This document shows, piece by piece, positions 20,186 to 29,007 of a stretch of 64,000 bases of DNA. Under the pieces are notes generated by a model. The model saw only the letters and a program-made list of their open reading frames with translations, made no database searches and was not told the DNA's origin. The number at the start of each line of letters is the position of its first letter. Within the stretch, counting starts at the first letter, position 1. The translations under genes and the position numbers were made by a program. Source of the stretch: Nonomuraea roseoviolacea subsp. carminata. Lineage in GTDB: Bacteria > Actinomycetota > Actinomycetes > Streptosporangiales > Streptosporangiaceae. The stretch covers positions 2,108,001-2,172,000 of the forward strand of contig NZ_JAMZEC010000001.1 of the NCBI RefSeq assembly GCF_024172185.1. Reading direction: 5' to 3'.

Positions 20186-20863
20186 TCAGGGCTCGACGAG
20201 CCGCAACACGCCGTAGTTGTACCCGCGCCGGTTGTAGACGACGCACGGCTGGCCGCTCTCCTTGTCTCGGAACAGGTAGAAGTCGTGTCCGACCAGCTCC
20301 ATCTCGAGGAGGGCCTGGTCGATGGTCATGGGCTCGGCTCGGTGGAACTTCTCCCTCACGATGAGGGGGCCGTCACCTTCCATCTCGATGGGGACGATGT
20401 CGTCGTAGCGCCGGTCGTCGTACTCGGCGTCGTCGGGAAGCTCGCCGGTCTCGGGCTCGGGGGCCTCGGTGGCGAGCGGGGATGGGGCGGGTGCGAGATC
20501 CGCGGCGTCAGGGAGCGACGCGGTGAGCTCCGCCACGGACGGCGGGCAGTGGTTGCCGTGGTGGACCTTGCGCCGGTCGGCGAGCCTGCGCAGGCGGCCT
20601 TCCAGCTTGTCCAGGGCGATGTCGAGGGCGGAGAAGCGGTCGTCGGCGGAGGCCTCGGCCCTGATGGCGGGCCCCCGGGAATGGATGGTCAGCTCGACGC
20701 GCTCGCGTTGCGCGGCGAGGCGTGGATTGCGCTCCTTCGACACCTCCACGTCGACTCTGATCAGTTTGCTGTCGAGACGCTCGATCCTGGCCAGCTTGGT
20801 CGTCACTTGGTCGCGGAACCGATCACTCACTCCTGTGTGCCGGCCCTTGACGATGATGTCCAT
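20186..20863 (-). CDS. hpf: Long-form ribosome hibernation promoting factor
   Basis: 225 residues in the two-domain long form. The N-terminal domain (1-100, MDIIVKGRHTGVSDRF) binds the 30S decoding region. A variable acidic linker (about 105-165) joins the C-terminal dimerisation domain (about 168-225, DQALLEMELVGHDFYLFRD and YNRRGYNYGVLRL), which brings two 70S ribosomes into an inactive 100S. Start is ATG. It lies between comF and the response regulator on the same strand, with a large upstream noncoding region. Confidence 0.95.
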   Translation of the reverse strand: MDIIVKGRHTGVSDRFRDQVTTKLARIERLDSKLIRVDVEVSKERNPRLAAQRERVELTIHSRGPAIRAEASADDRFSALDIALDKLEGRLRRLADRRKVHHGNHCPPSVAELTASLPDAADLAPAPSPLATEAPEPETGELPDDAEYDDRRYDDIVPIEMEGDGPLIVREKFHRAEPMTIDQALLEMELVGHDFYLFRDKESGQPCVVYNRRGYNYGVLRLVEP

Positions 20864-21487
20864 GCAACAGCCCCCCTTCGCCTAACGACTGAGATAGAGC
20901 GCCCGGCGACGCGCCTGCCGGGCAGGGTCTTCTGTTTGCCTCCTGTTCACCGTTCCCCGCTTTCGGCCTTCCATCACCGGAGTTTCGGGCGGCACCCGTT
21001 CGGCCGACCTGGTCTTCGACCCCACATCCGCCTGCTGAGGGTTTCGCAGCTCTGATGCCACTACTGCCCTTCTCTTCTGACGAGGGACATCTGGACCCTC
21101 GGGAAGGCAGGACTTACCCCTAAGCCGCACCGTGATCGGTCGACAAAGAGTCGCCTTACGTGGACCGTTTCGCCTGCGGCTGGCATCGGCTAGCAGAGCC
21201 GGGACTCCCGGCTCTGCGCAACCACGGACCCGAACGGGTGCCATGTCAGAACGCTATCCGGATCGGACCCGAATGTCAGCCTGGGGATTGCCCAAAGGAT
21301 CACTTTCTGTGATTTTCGCTTGGTGTGACTCGGGGGAAAGTTGCCCCCGTTTAGGATCTCCCTACCTTTATGTACCCCGTGATGATCTCTCTGAGCTGGC
21401 CTTCATCCGTACGGGGGGTAGTCAGATATGACCCGCACGTGAGCACGTCATGACGTCGATCGTCACTCACCGTGACATTCGGGCATT
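20864..21487. other. Noncoding region of 0.62 kb upstream of hpf
   Basis: Contains no gene I can support. It should hold the hpf promoter and the comF terminator. Visible structures are a strong hairpin at 21193-21217 and a weaker CGGGGG/CCCCCG stem followed by TTT near 21334. Several AT-richer patches (about 21290-21320 and 21350-21380) are unusual for this genome. No riboswitch class is recognisable. Confidence 0.6.
21193..21217. terminator. Strong hairpin between comF and hpf
   Basis: Perfect 11-bp stem GCAGAGCCGGG / CCCGGCTCTGC with a 3-nt loop (ACT). It is suitably placed to end comF transcripts before the hpf promoter. Confidence 0.7.
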
Positions 21488-22276
21488 TCAGGATCTTCGG
21501 CGTGTCGCGGCCACGGTCGCGGCGCACGTCACGTCCCACCCCTGCTCGCGGAGCGCACGGGCGGCCTCGGCCAGGGTCGCGCCGGTGGTCACCAGATCGT
21601 CCACGAGCACCACGGGCATGCGGGGGGTGCCGGGCGTGCCGGGCGTCCGAAAGTTGTCCGTCCCGTGACCGTGGAGGGCGATCGGCGCCCCCGCCGCGCG
21701 TGTCCCCGTCGGCCCGGCCGGGCGTGCGGTGACGCGCAGCGAGCCGGCCAGGTTCGCGGCGCGTTCGGCCGCGCCGAGCCCCGCCTGGTCGGCCACGCGG
21801 CGCGCCGGTGTCAGGGCCCGCCACAGCACGGCCGGACGGCCGAGCCGCGCCAGGGCCTGGACGGCCAGCTCGGCCAGGCGCCCCATGGGGTCGTGGCCGC
21901 GCGAGCGCAGGGCGCGGCGGGCGCTCGGCACGGGCACGACCGCGAACGGACCCTCGATCGGGCGGCCCGCCCCGAGGGCCGAGGCCACGGTCATGGCGAG
22001 CAACGCGGCCAGGGGGACGGCCAGGCCGGTCTGGGCGCGTTCCTTGTAGGCGATCACGGCCCGCCGCAGCGGGCCCTCGTACCAGGCGGCGGACCAGCAA
22101 GCCGGCAGCCCGGCGGGGCGCGGGGACGGCGTCCGGGGCTCGGGGGCGACGAGCGGCGCCAGGCACGCGTCGCACAGGGCCGCCCCGGCCGCGCCGCAGC
22201 CCACGCAGGGACGCGGCAGGAGGACGTCGAGCACGGCGGTCAGCACGCGCCCCAGCATGCAGGAAGCCACCGACAT
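21488..22276 (-). CDS. ComF-family phosphoribosyltransferase-like protein
   Basis: About 262 residues. A Cys-rich zinc motif near the N-terminus (PRPCVGCGAAGAALCDACLAP, CxxC twice) is followed by a PRTase domain with AIIAYKER-like VIAYKERAQ, VPVPSARRALRSRGHD and the PRPP loop VVLVDDLVTTGATLAEA. In naturally competent bacteria ComF acts in DNA uptake; in actinobacteria its role is unclear. Start is uncertain: I took the ATG at 22276, while one at 22258 (MLGRVLTAVL) is equally plausible. It is encoded between lpqB and hpf, as in related genomes. Confidence 0.85.
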   Translation of the reverse strand: MSVASCMLGRVLTAVLDVLLPRPCVGCGAAGAALCDACLAPLVAPEPRTPSPRPAGLPACWSAAWYEGPLRRAVIAYKERAQTGLAVPLAALLAMTVASALGAGRPIEGPFAVVPVPSARRALRSRGHDPMGRLAELAVQALARLGRPAVLWRALTPARRVADQAGLGAAERAANLAGSLRVTARPAGPTGTRAAGAPIALHGHGTDNFRTPGTPGTPRMPVVLVDDLVTTGATLAEAARALREQGWDVTCAATVAATRRRS

Positions 22277-22481
22277 TCCCCCGCGATCCACACGTCCCCG
22301 GTCCGGGTTCTGCGCCGGGCGCCTTTCCCCGTCCTTCGCGCCTCCGCCCACGCCCCGCGCCGGTCGCGTTTGCGTCCCGCTGCCCCCTCTACGCGCCCGG
22401 GCGGGGCGGCGCGGCAGGGCGGCCTTGGGGTGCGTGGTGGCGGGGTGCGGGGTCGGGGGTGGTGGCGTCCAGGCGGTCCGG

Positions 22482-24263
22482 TCAGCCCAGGGAGAAGATG
22501 GGGTTGGCGGCGTCGCCCCCGTCGACCTTGGACACCCATCCCTGCTTGTCCTGGTTGAACTCCAGGATCTCCTTGCGCCCCTCCGTGGCCGCGAGCAGCC
22601 GCTGCCCCAGCGCGCTGATCGACTCCAGCCGCTTGTTGGTCGCCGGGAGCTCCGTGCTCTGCCCGTCGCCCACGTAGATCTCCCTGACGCTCTGCGCGTT
22701 CTTGCTCTGGACGAGCACCAGCAGCCGCTCGCCGTCGCGCCAGGCGATGTCCCTGATCTCCTCGTCGGTCACCCTGGTCAGCGTCTGGAAGTTGCCCAGC
22801 ATGGGCGCGCCCCCTCCGCCGGTGATCGCGCCGACCCGTACCTCGTTCTTGCCGACCGTCACCGCGACCCGCACGCCGTCGCGCGAGACGCGCAGCCGCG
22901 TGACGTCGAGCCCGTCGAGGCCAGGCGCGGCGACCCGTTCGGGACCGCGGCCCGAGGCGGGGTCGCACCGCAGGACGGTGCCGTTGGCCCGGTCGTAGGT
23001 CCACAGGGTGCCGTCGCGGTGCCAGGAGGGCGGGGTGAGGTCCTCCTGGCGGCCCTGGATCCAGCGCTGCCAGCGGCCGTCGGGGGCGACGCGGGTGACC
23101 CAGATGCCCCCGCCGGCCGCCGGGGTGCCGCGCGCCGCCACCATGGCGCCGCCGTCGGACATCGCCAGGCGGCTGTAGAGCTCGTTCGGCTGGCCGGCGG
23201 GGCCCTGGACGGCGTTGCCCGCCCGCTCGTCGCCCAGGGAGCGCACGGCGCCCTTGCTGACGTAGTAGGCGGGGCTGACGTTGCTGCCGAGCCAGTCCTC
23301 GCGCATGTCGTCGGCGCGGATGACGAACGGGTCGGAGGAGTAGAACGGCTCGCCGTCGAGCTGTACCTCGACGGTGCGGCCGTTGGCCATGTCGTTGTTG
23401 TTGAGCGTCCACTTGAGCTGCGCCTTGAGCCCGTCGGTGTACAGCTCGTCGGGCGCGATGGGGCCGTGCAGGTCGACCACGACGCGGTCGTCGTCGGAGC
23501 GGACCGAGCGGACGCTCATGCCCTGCGGGAAGACGCTGCCGACCGCGCCGTGCAGCGCCTTGCTCGGGCCCTCCAGGAGGCGGCGGACGATGGTCTGCGC
23601 GAAGTTCTCGGTCGGCTTGACGCGCAGCCACACCCGGTCGACGACGAGCCGCCGCTCGGCGAACAGCCGGCTCGGCCCGGGCGGCCCGGCCAGGAAGTAC
23701 AGCTTGGTCGGCCGGTAGGCGCGGGCCACGTCGTCCATGGTCAGCAGCAGCCCCGCGCCCCGCTCGACCGACTGGACGTGGTAGCCGCCCTGCGCGTCCT
23801 TGACCAGGGTGAAATCGATGGAGATGTCGCCCACGCCGGTGTACGGCATGTACGTGTCGTCGGCCTCGATGCGGGCGATCGGGGTGCCGACGAGCCGGAT
23901 GACCACCTGGTCGCCGTCGCTCTTGCCCACGTAGTCGTACTTGGGACGGTTGGCGATGACCGTGACGGGTCCGTCCGGTCTCCAGGTCTTCGCGGCGGCG
24001 GGCGTGAGGTACGTGGACAGCACGTCGGGCTCGTCGGCGTAGGCGGCCATCGCGGCCTGGAGGCCCTGGACGACCTGGAGGGGCGCCCAGGCCGGCTGCG
24101 GCGGGACGGCGATCATGCGCTGGAACGGCTTGCTCATGGGGTCGCCGCCGCCGGCCTCGTCCACCGGGAACGGGCCGCCGACCGGGATCACCGCGCACCC
24201 GGAGCCCGCCCACGCCACGACGGCGACGGCCAGGGCGGCGGCCAGCCGCCTAGAGCTCCTCAT
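22482..24263 (-). CDS. lpqB: Lipoprotein LpqB, GerMN domain, partner of MtrAB
   Basis: 593 residues. Signal peptide with lipobox GSGC (Cys23). A GerMN-like domain occupies about 200-330, followed by a beta-propeller-like C-terminal half with repeated SDGGAMVAARG/ RVSRDGVRVAV strands. LpqB is a cell-surface lipoprotein that modulates the MtrB sensor in mycobacteria and streptomycetes. Its start overlaps the mtrB end by 14 nt, so mtrA-mtrB-lpqB is one operon. Length is normal. Confidence 0.95.
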   Translation of the reverse strand: MRSSRRLAAALAVAVVAWAGSGCAVIPVGGPFPVDEAGGGDPMSKPFQRMIAVPPQPAWAPLQVVQGLQAAMAAYADEPDVLSTYLTPAAAKTWRPDGPVTVIANRPKYDYVGKSDGDQVVIRLVGTPIARIEADDTYMPYTGVGDISIDFTLVKDAQGGYHVQSVERGAGLLLTMDDVARAYRPTKLYFLAGPPGPSRLFAERRLVVDRVWLRVKPTENFAQTIVRRLLEGPSKALHGAVGSVFPQGMSVRSVRSDDDRVVVDLHGPIAPDELYTDGLKAQLKWTLNNNDMANGRTVEVQLDGEPFYSSDPFVIRADDMREDWLGSNVSPAYYVSKGAVRSLGDERAGNAVQGPAGQPNELYSRLAMSDGGAMVAARGTPAAGGGIWVTRVAPDGRWQRWIQGRQEDLTPPSWHRDGTLWTYDRANGTVLRCDPASGRGPERVAAPGLDGLDVTRLRVSRDGVRVAVTVGKNEVRVGAITGGGGAPMLGNFQTLTRVTDEEIRDIAWRDGERLLVLVQSKNAQSVREIYVGDGQSTELPATNKRLESISALGQRLLAATEGRKEILEFNQDKQGWVSKVDGGDAANPIFSLG

Positions 24264-25995
24264 GCCCGGCCCCGTCTCCCGACGCCGGCAGCAGCACCGG
24301 GGTCATCTGGCCGCGCCAGGTGCGGCGCATCTCGATCTCGGGGGGCACCAGCGACAGCGGCGACCCCTTGAGGTCGGCGCCCGCCGTCCTCGGCAGCGTG
24401 AGCCTGAACTGGGAGCCCTCGCCCGCCTGACCCCATGCCTGGAGCCAGCCGCCGTGGAGCGTGGCGTCCTCGCGCGAGATCGCCAGCCCGAGCCCGGTGC
24501 CGCCGATGGTGCGCGCCCGCGAGGGGTCGGCCCGCCAGAACCGGTCGAACACCATCGTCTCCTCGCCGGCCTTCAGGCCGATGCCGTGGTCGCGCACGGC
24601 CACGGCGACGGCGTCGCGGTCGGCGCCCACGGTGACCACCACGTCGCGGCCCTCGCCGTGCTCGATCGCGTTGAACAGCAGGTTGCGCAGGATCCGCTCG
24701 ACCCGGCGGTTGTCGATCTCGGCCATGCAGGGCTCGTTGGGCAGCCGCAGCTCGAAACGGGTGGAGTGGCGCTCGGCCAGCGCCTCGGAGTCGGCGATGG
24801 CGCGCAGCACGACGTCGCGCACGTCGACGGAGTCGAGGTCGAGGGTGGCGGCGCCGGCGTCGTAGCGGCTGATCTCCAGCAGGTCGGCCAGCATGGACTC
24901 GAAGCGTTCGAGCTGGGCCTGCATGAGCTCGGCGGAGCGGGCGGCCATCGGCTCGAAGTCCTCGCGGGCGTCGTAGAGCAGGTCGGCGGCCATCCGCACC
25001 GTGGTGAGCGGGGTGCGCAGCTCGTGGGAGACGTCGGAGACGAACTGGCGCTGCACCTGGGACAGCTCCTCCAACTGGTGGATCTTGAGGGCCAGGTTGC
25101 CCGCCATCTCGTTGAACGAGGTCGCCAGCCGGGCCAGGTCGTCCTCGCCGCGCACCTTGAGCCGTTCGTCGAGCTTGCCGGCGGCCAGGCGCTCGGCGGC
25201 CTGGCGGGCCAGCCGAACGGGGGTGACGACCTGGCGCGCCACGAGGTAGGCGATCGCGGCGAGCAGCAGCACGAGCCCGAAGCCCACCACGACGATGGCG
25301 AGGCGGACGTTGGAGAGCATCTGCTCTTCGTCGTTGAGCGGGAAGAAGTGGTAGACCTCGTAGCTGGCGCCCGCGTCGGGTGGGATGAGACCGCCGATGA
25401 CCAGCGTCAGCCGGGGCTGGGTCTCGCCGCTGAAGCGGATGAGCGCCTGGTGGCGCAGCGGCTTGTCGTAGCGCAGGTTCTTGGCCTGCCGTTCGAGGCC
25501 CTGCCGCAGGGCGAGGGGCACGTCACGCGGCGACACCTTGCCCGAGGCGCGCGAGGCGCCGGGGGTGGCGGTGTTGAGGACGAGCACCTCGTAGCGCTTC
25601 TTGGAGCCGTTCTCGCCGGAGCCGGTGATGGTGTTCATCACGGCGTCGAGGGGGTCGGCGGGCGCGCTCTTGCCGGCGTCGGCGGGCTTGGCCTGGTCGT
25701 CGGGCTCCAGGCTGAGCGCGGCGGCGATCTGGACCCGGTCGGCGAACGCCTCGCTGGCGGCCGACGCCTGGCTGCTCGCGATGACCGACTTGTTGATCTG
25801 GTCGGACAGGAACACGCCGAGGACGACCACGACCGTCACGGAGATGACCAGCGTGCTCGTGACGACCTGGAGCTGGAGCGAGCGCCGCCAGGCCCGGCGG
25901 ACCGCGCCGACCGCACGCCGCGCCCGCCGGCGGACCCCGCCCAGGATCTGGCGGAGCGTCCGCCGACGCAGGACATTCCTCGTCGTCGGGGGCAT
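24250..25995 (-). CDS. mtrB: Sensor histidine kinase MtrB
   Basis: 581 residues. Two membrane helices (about 41-63 and 231-253) flank an extracellular sensor region; then HAMP (about 254-305), the DHp box with His324 in SDVSHELRTPL, and the HATPase domain (N box NLLFNAIEHG, G boxes DHGIGL and GGTGLGLAI). It phosphorylates MtrA in response to envelope/cell-division state. The cytoplasmic N-terminus is unusually Arg-rich (about 40 residues). It follows mtrA by 18 bp. Confidence 0.96.
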   Translation of the reverse strand: MPPTTRNVLRRRTLRQILGGVRRRARRAVGAVRRAWRRSLQLQVVTSTLVISVTVVVVLGVFLSDQINKSVIASSQASAASEAFADRVQIAAALSLEPDDQAKPADAGKSAPADPLDAVMNTITGSGENGSKKRYEVLVLNTATPGASRASGKVSPRDVPLALRQGLERQAKNLRYDKPLRHQALIRFSGETQPRLTLVIGGLIPPDAGASYEVYHFFPLNDEEQMLSNVRLAIVVVGFGLVLLLAAIAYLVARQVVTPVRLARQAAERLAAGKLDERLKVRGEDDLARLATSFNEMAGNLALKIHQLEELSQVQRQFVSDVSHELRTPLTTVRMAADLLYDAREDFEPMAARSAELMQAQLERFESMLADLLEISRYDAGAATLDLDSVDVRDVVLRAIADSEALAERHSTRFELRLPNEPCMAEIDNRRVERILRNLLFNAIEHGEGRDVVVTVGADRDAVAVAVRDHGIGLKAGEETMVFDRFWRADPSRARTIGGTGLGLAISREDATLHGGWLQAWGQAGEGSQFRLTLPRTAGADLKGSPLSLVPPEIEMRRTWRGQMTPVLLPASGDGAGHEEL

Positions 25996-26013
25996 GGCGC
26001 GCGTGAGGGCCCG

Positions 26014-26691
26014 CTAGGCGGGGCCGGCCTTGTACCCCACGCCGCGGACGGTGACGACGATCTCGGGGTGCTCGGGGTCCTTCTCGATCTTGGCGCGGAG
26101 GCGCTGCACGTGCACGTTGACCAGGCGCGTGTCGGCGGCGTGCCGGTAGCCCCAGACCTGCTCCAGCAGGACCTCGCGGGTGAAGACCTGGCGCGGCTTG
26201 CGGGCGAGCGCGACGAGCAGGTCGAACTCCAGCGGCGTGAGGTTGATGGTCTCCTCGCCGCGCTTGACGGAGTGGCCGGCGACGTCGATCGTGATGTCGC
26301 CGATCTGCAGGATCTCGGGGGTCGGCTCGTCGGTGCGGCGCAGCCGCGCCCGCACCCGCGCCACGAGCTCCTTGGGCTTGAACGGCTTGACGATGTAGTC
26401 GTCGGCGCCCGACTCCAGGCCCAGCACGACGTCGATCGTGTCGCTCTTGGCGGTGAGCATGACGATCGGGACCCCGGATTCGGCCCTGATCCTGCGTGCC
26501 ACGTCGATGCCGTCGGCCCCCGGCAGCATCAGGTCGAGCAGCACCAGATCCGGGCGCGTGTCCCGGAACGCGTCAAGCGCCTTGTCGCCGTCGGAGACAA
26601 AGGATGGTTCGAAGCCCTCTCCGCGCAACACGATGCCCAGCATCTCGGCGAGAGCGGCATCGTCATCGACGACCAGCACGCGACCTTTCAT
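26014..26691 (-). CDS. mtrA: OmpR-family response regulator MtrA
   Basis: 225 residues: a receiver domain with phospho-acceptor Asp53 (LVLLDLMLPG), and a winged-helix DNA-binding domain (about 128-223; INLTPLEFDLLVALARKP, DTRLVNVHVQRLRAKIE). MtrA controls cell-wall and developmental genes in actinobacteria. ATG start. Upstream DNA holds GGTTACC (near 26746) and GGTAACCG (near 26829), similar to reported MtrA half-sites, so autoregulation is plausible. Confidence 0.96.
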   Translation of the reverse strand: MKGRVLVVDDDAALAEMLGIVLRGEGFEPSFVSDGDKALDAFRDTRPDLVLLDLMLPGADGIDVARRIRAESGVPIVMLTAKSDTIDVVLGLESGADDYIVKPFKPKELVARVRARLRRTDEPTPEILQIGDITIDVAGHSVKRGEETINLTPLEFDLLVALARKPRQVFTREVLLEQVWGYRHAADTRLVNVHVQRLRAKIEKDPEHPEIVVTVRGVGYKAGPA

Positions 26692-26957
26692 GGCCCCTCA
26701 TTCGTTCTACGCATTCTGGGACATACCCGCACGATCGCTGAAGGTTACCCTTGGTCGGCTCATGTGTGGGACAGGGCACCTTCAAAAGACCAATTTTAGA
26801 CTCGCCCCACGATCGCCATATCAGTCTGCGGTAACCGACCGCCTTTCTGCCATCCCTGGACGAGATCACGCTGTGATTCGCCCGGGAATGCGGGCAACCG
26901 TCGCGCCGAATGCCCTCCCCGACACCACCGCGTCCCCCAGCGTGCCAGGATTGGGAT

Positions 26958-28217
26958 ATGTCTGACGGTCACGGCCCCTCGCCCGAGACGCCACCAGGCT
27001 GGGCGGCCGAGCAGCCCCCACCCTACGGCCCTTCGCAGGCCTCGCCGTGGACCGCCCCCGGCTCCGCCCCGGGAGCTCCGCCCGGCGCCGGCCCGGAAGC
27101 CCCCTTCCAGCAGGGCCCTCACGCTCCGTACCCGCCCCACCCCCAGCAGCCGCCGGGCGCCCCCGGCTACGCGCCGGGCTACGGCTACGGCATCCCGCAG
27201 GCCCCGCGCCCCGGGATCATCCCGCTGCGCCCGCTGCGCCTCGGCGACATCCTCGACGGCGCCATCAAGCTGGTCCGCTCCAACCCCAAGGCGGTGCTCG
27301 GGCTCTCGGCCGTCGCCGCGCTGCTGGCCTCCCTGCCGGTCGCCGTGGGCCAGGCGTTCGTGCTCGGCTCGATGCGCTCCACCCTCCGCGACCCCTACGC
27401 CGACCCGTACGCGGCGTCCGACCCCACCGGCGTCTACGGCACCTTCGCCGCCCAGTACGGCGGCGCCCTGGTCTCCATGGCCGTCAGCTTCGTGGTCGTG
27501 ACGGTGCTGACCGGCGTGCTGACGCGCATCCTCGGCCGGGCCGTCTTCGGCGGCTCCATCACCGCGGGCGAGGCGTGGCGGCTGACCCGGGGGCGTCTGC
27601 CCGCGCTCTTCGGCATGGTGGGGCTGCTCGTCGCCGTGCTCCTGGTTCCGCTGGTGGCCTTCGCCGCGATCCTCGTGGCGCTGTACGCCACCGGCTCGGT
27701 CTCCGGCGGCCCCCTGGCGGCCATCCTGCTGGTGATGGTCCTCCTGTACCTGCCCTACCTGGTGTTCTTCCGCACCAAGTTCGGCCTCGCCGCCCCGGCG
27801 GTGGTGCTGGAGGGCATGGGCCCGGTCGCGGCCCTGCGGCGCTCCTGGCAGCTCGTCAGCGGCGACTTCTGGCGGGTCTTCGGCATCATGCTGCTCACCT
27901 CCCTCATCGTGGGGGTCGTCGCGAGCATCCTGCAGGTGCCGTTCACCTTCGTCGGCACGTTCCTGGGCCTGCTGGGCGACGGCGCGGGCGCCGCGATCGG
28001 CGCCACGGTGCTCATCACCATCGGCGGCACGGTCGGCGCCATGATCAGCTACCCGATCGAGGCGGGTGTGTCGGGCCTGCTGTACGCCGACCGCCGCATG
28101 CGCAGCGAGGCGTTCGACCTCGTCCTGCAGAGCGCGGCCGTGGAGCAGCAGCGGCAGGGCTGGGTGCACGCGTCGGCGGACGACCTCTGGCGTCCGACCC
28201 ACACCCCGGCTCCGTGA
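26958..28217 (+). CDS. Membrane protein, Pro-rich N-terminus plus GlpQ-type membrane domain
   Basis: 419 residues. About 90 disordered residues rich in Pro/Gly/Gln/Tyr precede IIPLRPLRLGDILDGAIKLVRSNPKAVLG, characteristic of the glycerophosphodiester phosphodiesterase membrane-domain/DUF7847-type proteins, then about six membrane segments. The phosphodiesterase itself is absent. Function unknown; it is the first gene of the five-gene operon ending in DUF58. The ATG at 26958 is preceded by AGGA. Its stop overlaps the next ATG (TGATG). Confidence 0.75.
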   Translation: MSDGHGPSPETPPGWAAEQPPPYGPSQASPWTAPGSAPGAPPGAGPEAPFQQGPHAPYPPHPQQPPGAPGYAPGYGYGIPQAPRPGIIPLRPLRLGDILDGAIKLVRSNPKAVLGLSAVAALLASLPVAVGQAFVLGSMRSTLRDPYADPYAASDPTGVYGTFAAQYGGALVSMAVSFVVVTVLTGVLTRILGRAVFGGSITAGEAWRLTRGRLPALFGMVGLLVAVLLVPLVAFAAILVALYATGSVSGGPLAAILLVMVLLYLPYLVFFRTKFGLAAPAVVLEGMGPVAALRRSWQLVSGDFWRVFGIMLLTSLIVGVVASILQVPFTFVGTFLGLLGDGAGAAIGATVLITIGGTVGAMISYPIEAGVSGLLYADRRMRSEAFDLVLQSAAVEQQRQGWVHASADDLWRPTHTPAP

Positions 28218-28843
28218 TGCCGTTCCTGGCGGGCCCGATCGGCCGCGACGAGGCCGCGCACCGGGCCGCCGAGGAGCTCGCCCGGCCCGAGTACGCCCAC
28301 GAGTCGCTGCTCGACCAGCTCTACCGGCACTTCACGCAGTTCCTCAGCGATCTGCTGGACGCGGTGGCCGGCGGCGGCACCGCCGGCGGCTTCGTCGCGG
28401 CCGTCGTCATCACGCTCGTCCTCGTGGGCCTGGTCGCGCTGGGCGCCTGGCGGCTGCGGCGCGCGGCCCGCGACAGAGCCCCCGTGCACGGCGTGTTCGG
28501 CGCGCGGGTGATGACGGCCGCCGAGCACCGGGAGGCGGCCGAGCGCGCCGCCGCCGAGGGCCGCCACACCGAGGCGATCCAGGAGCGGCTGCGCGCTATC
28601 GCCCGCGACCTGGAGGAGCGCGCGCTGGTCGACGGCCAGCCCGGCCGCACGGCCGACGAGCTGGCGGCGGAGGCGGGCCGGGCGCTGCCGGGCTTCGCCG
28701 GAGACCTCGCCGCCGCCGCGCGCTCGTTCGACGACGTGACGTACGGCGGCGTGGCCGGTACCCCGGCCGCGTACGCGGCGATGCGCGACCTCGACGAGCG
28801 CCTGCGCCAGGCCCGGCCCGCGCCCCTGGGAGCCCCGGCATGA
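28217..28843 (+). CDS. DUF4129 domain membrane protein
   Basis: 208 residues: an N-terminal segment with LYRHFTQFLSDLLDAV, one membrane helix (about 58-80), then the DUF4129 domain with EHREAAERAAAEGRH and a C-terminal helical part ending PAAYAAMRDLDERLRQA. DUF4129 often accompanies transglutaminase, MoxR and DUF58 proteins in cell-envelope operons; function unknown. Its ATG overlaps the upstream stop, and its own TGA overlaps the next ATG. Confidence 0.85.
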   Translation: MPFLAGPIGRDEAAHRAAEELARPEYAHESLLDQLYRHFTQFLSDLLDAVAGGGTAGGFVAAVVITLVLVGLVALGAWRLRRAARDRAPVHGVFGARVMTAAEHREAAERAAAEGRHTEAIQERLRAIARDLEERALVDGQPGRTADELAAEAGRALPGFAGDLAAAARSFDDVTYGGVAGTPAAYAAMRDLDERLRQARPAPLGAPA

Positions 28844-28944
28844 GCGGCCCTGGCAGCCCTGGCGTGAGCGTCCCCGGGAGCCCTGGCATGAGCGGCCCTG
28901 GGAGCCCTGGCATGAGCGGCCCTGGGAGCCCCGGCGTGAGCGTC
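28831..28944 (+). repeat. 24-bp tandem repeat at the DUF4129-DUF4350 junction
   Basis: Units begin at 28831, 28855, 28879, 28903 and 28927, with consensus AGCCCTGGCATGAGCGGCCC plus TGGG. Two copies have GTGAGC in place of ATGAGC. Each unit contains an ATGA or GTGA stop/start overlap like the one at the real gene junction, as if the junction itself had been duplicated. Confidence 0.95.
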
Positions 28945-29007
28945 CTGGAGCGGCTGGGAGAGCGTGGCACGCACGTCCTGGAGCGGCGCGGGGAGGGCCG
29001 GGCATGA
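28840..29007 (+). CDS. 55-residue repeat ORF linking DUF4129 and DUF4350
   Basis: Begins with ATG overlapping the DUF4129 stop (ATGA) and ends with TGA overlapping the DUF4350 ATG. It encodes MSGPGSPGVSVPGSPG-type eight-residue repeats (four), then VLERLGERGTHVLERRGEGRA. With 24-bp repeat units it stays in frame. It could act as a coupling peptide keeping ribosomes on the mRNA rather than as a functional protein. No homologue is recognised. Confidence 0.45.
   Translation: MSGPGSPGVSVPGSPGMSGPGSPGMSGPGSPGVSVLERLGERGTHVLERRGEGRA

Noticed and set aside
20864..21487. c-di-AMP or other riboswitch upstream of hpf
   Set aside because: No recognisable aptamer core; the only strong structure is a terminator-like hairpin.
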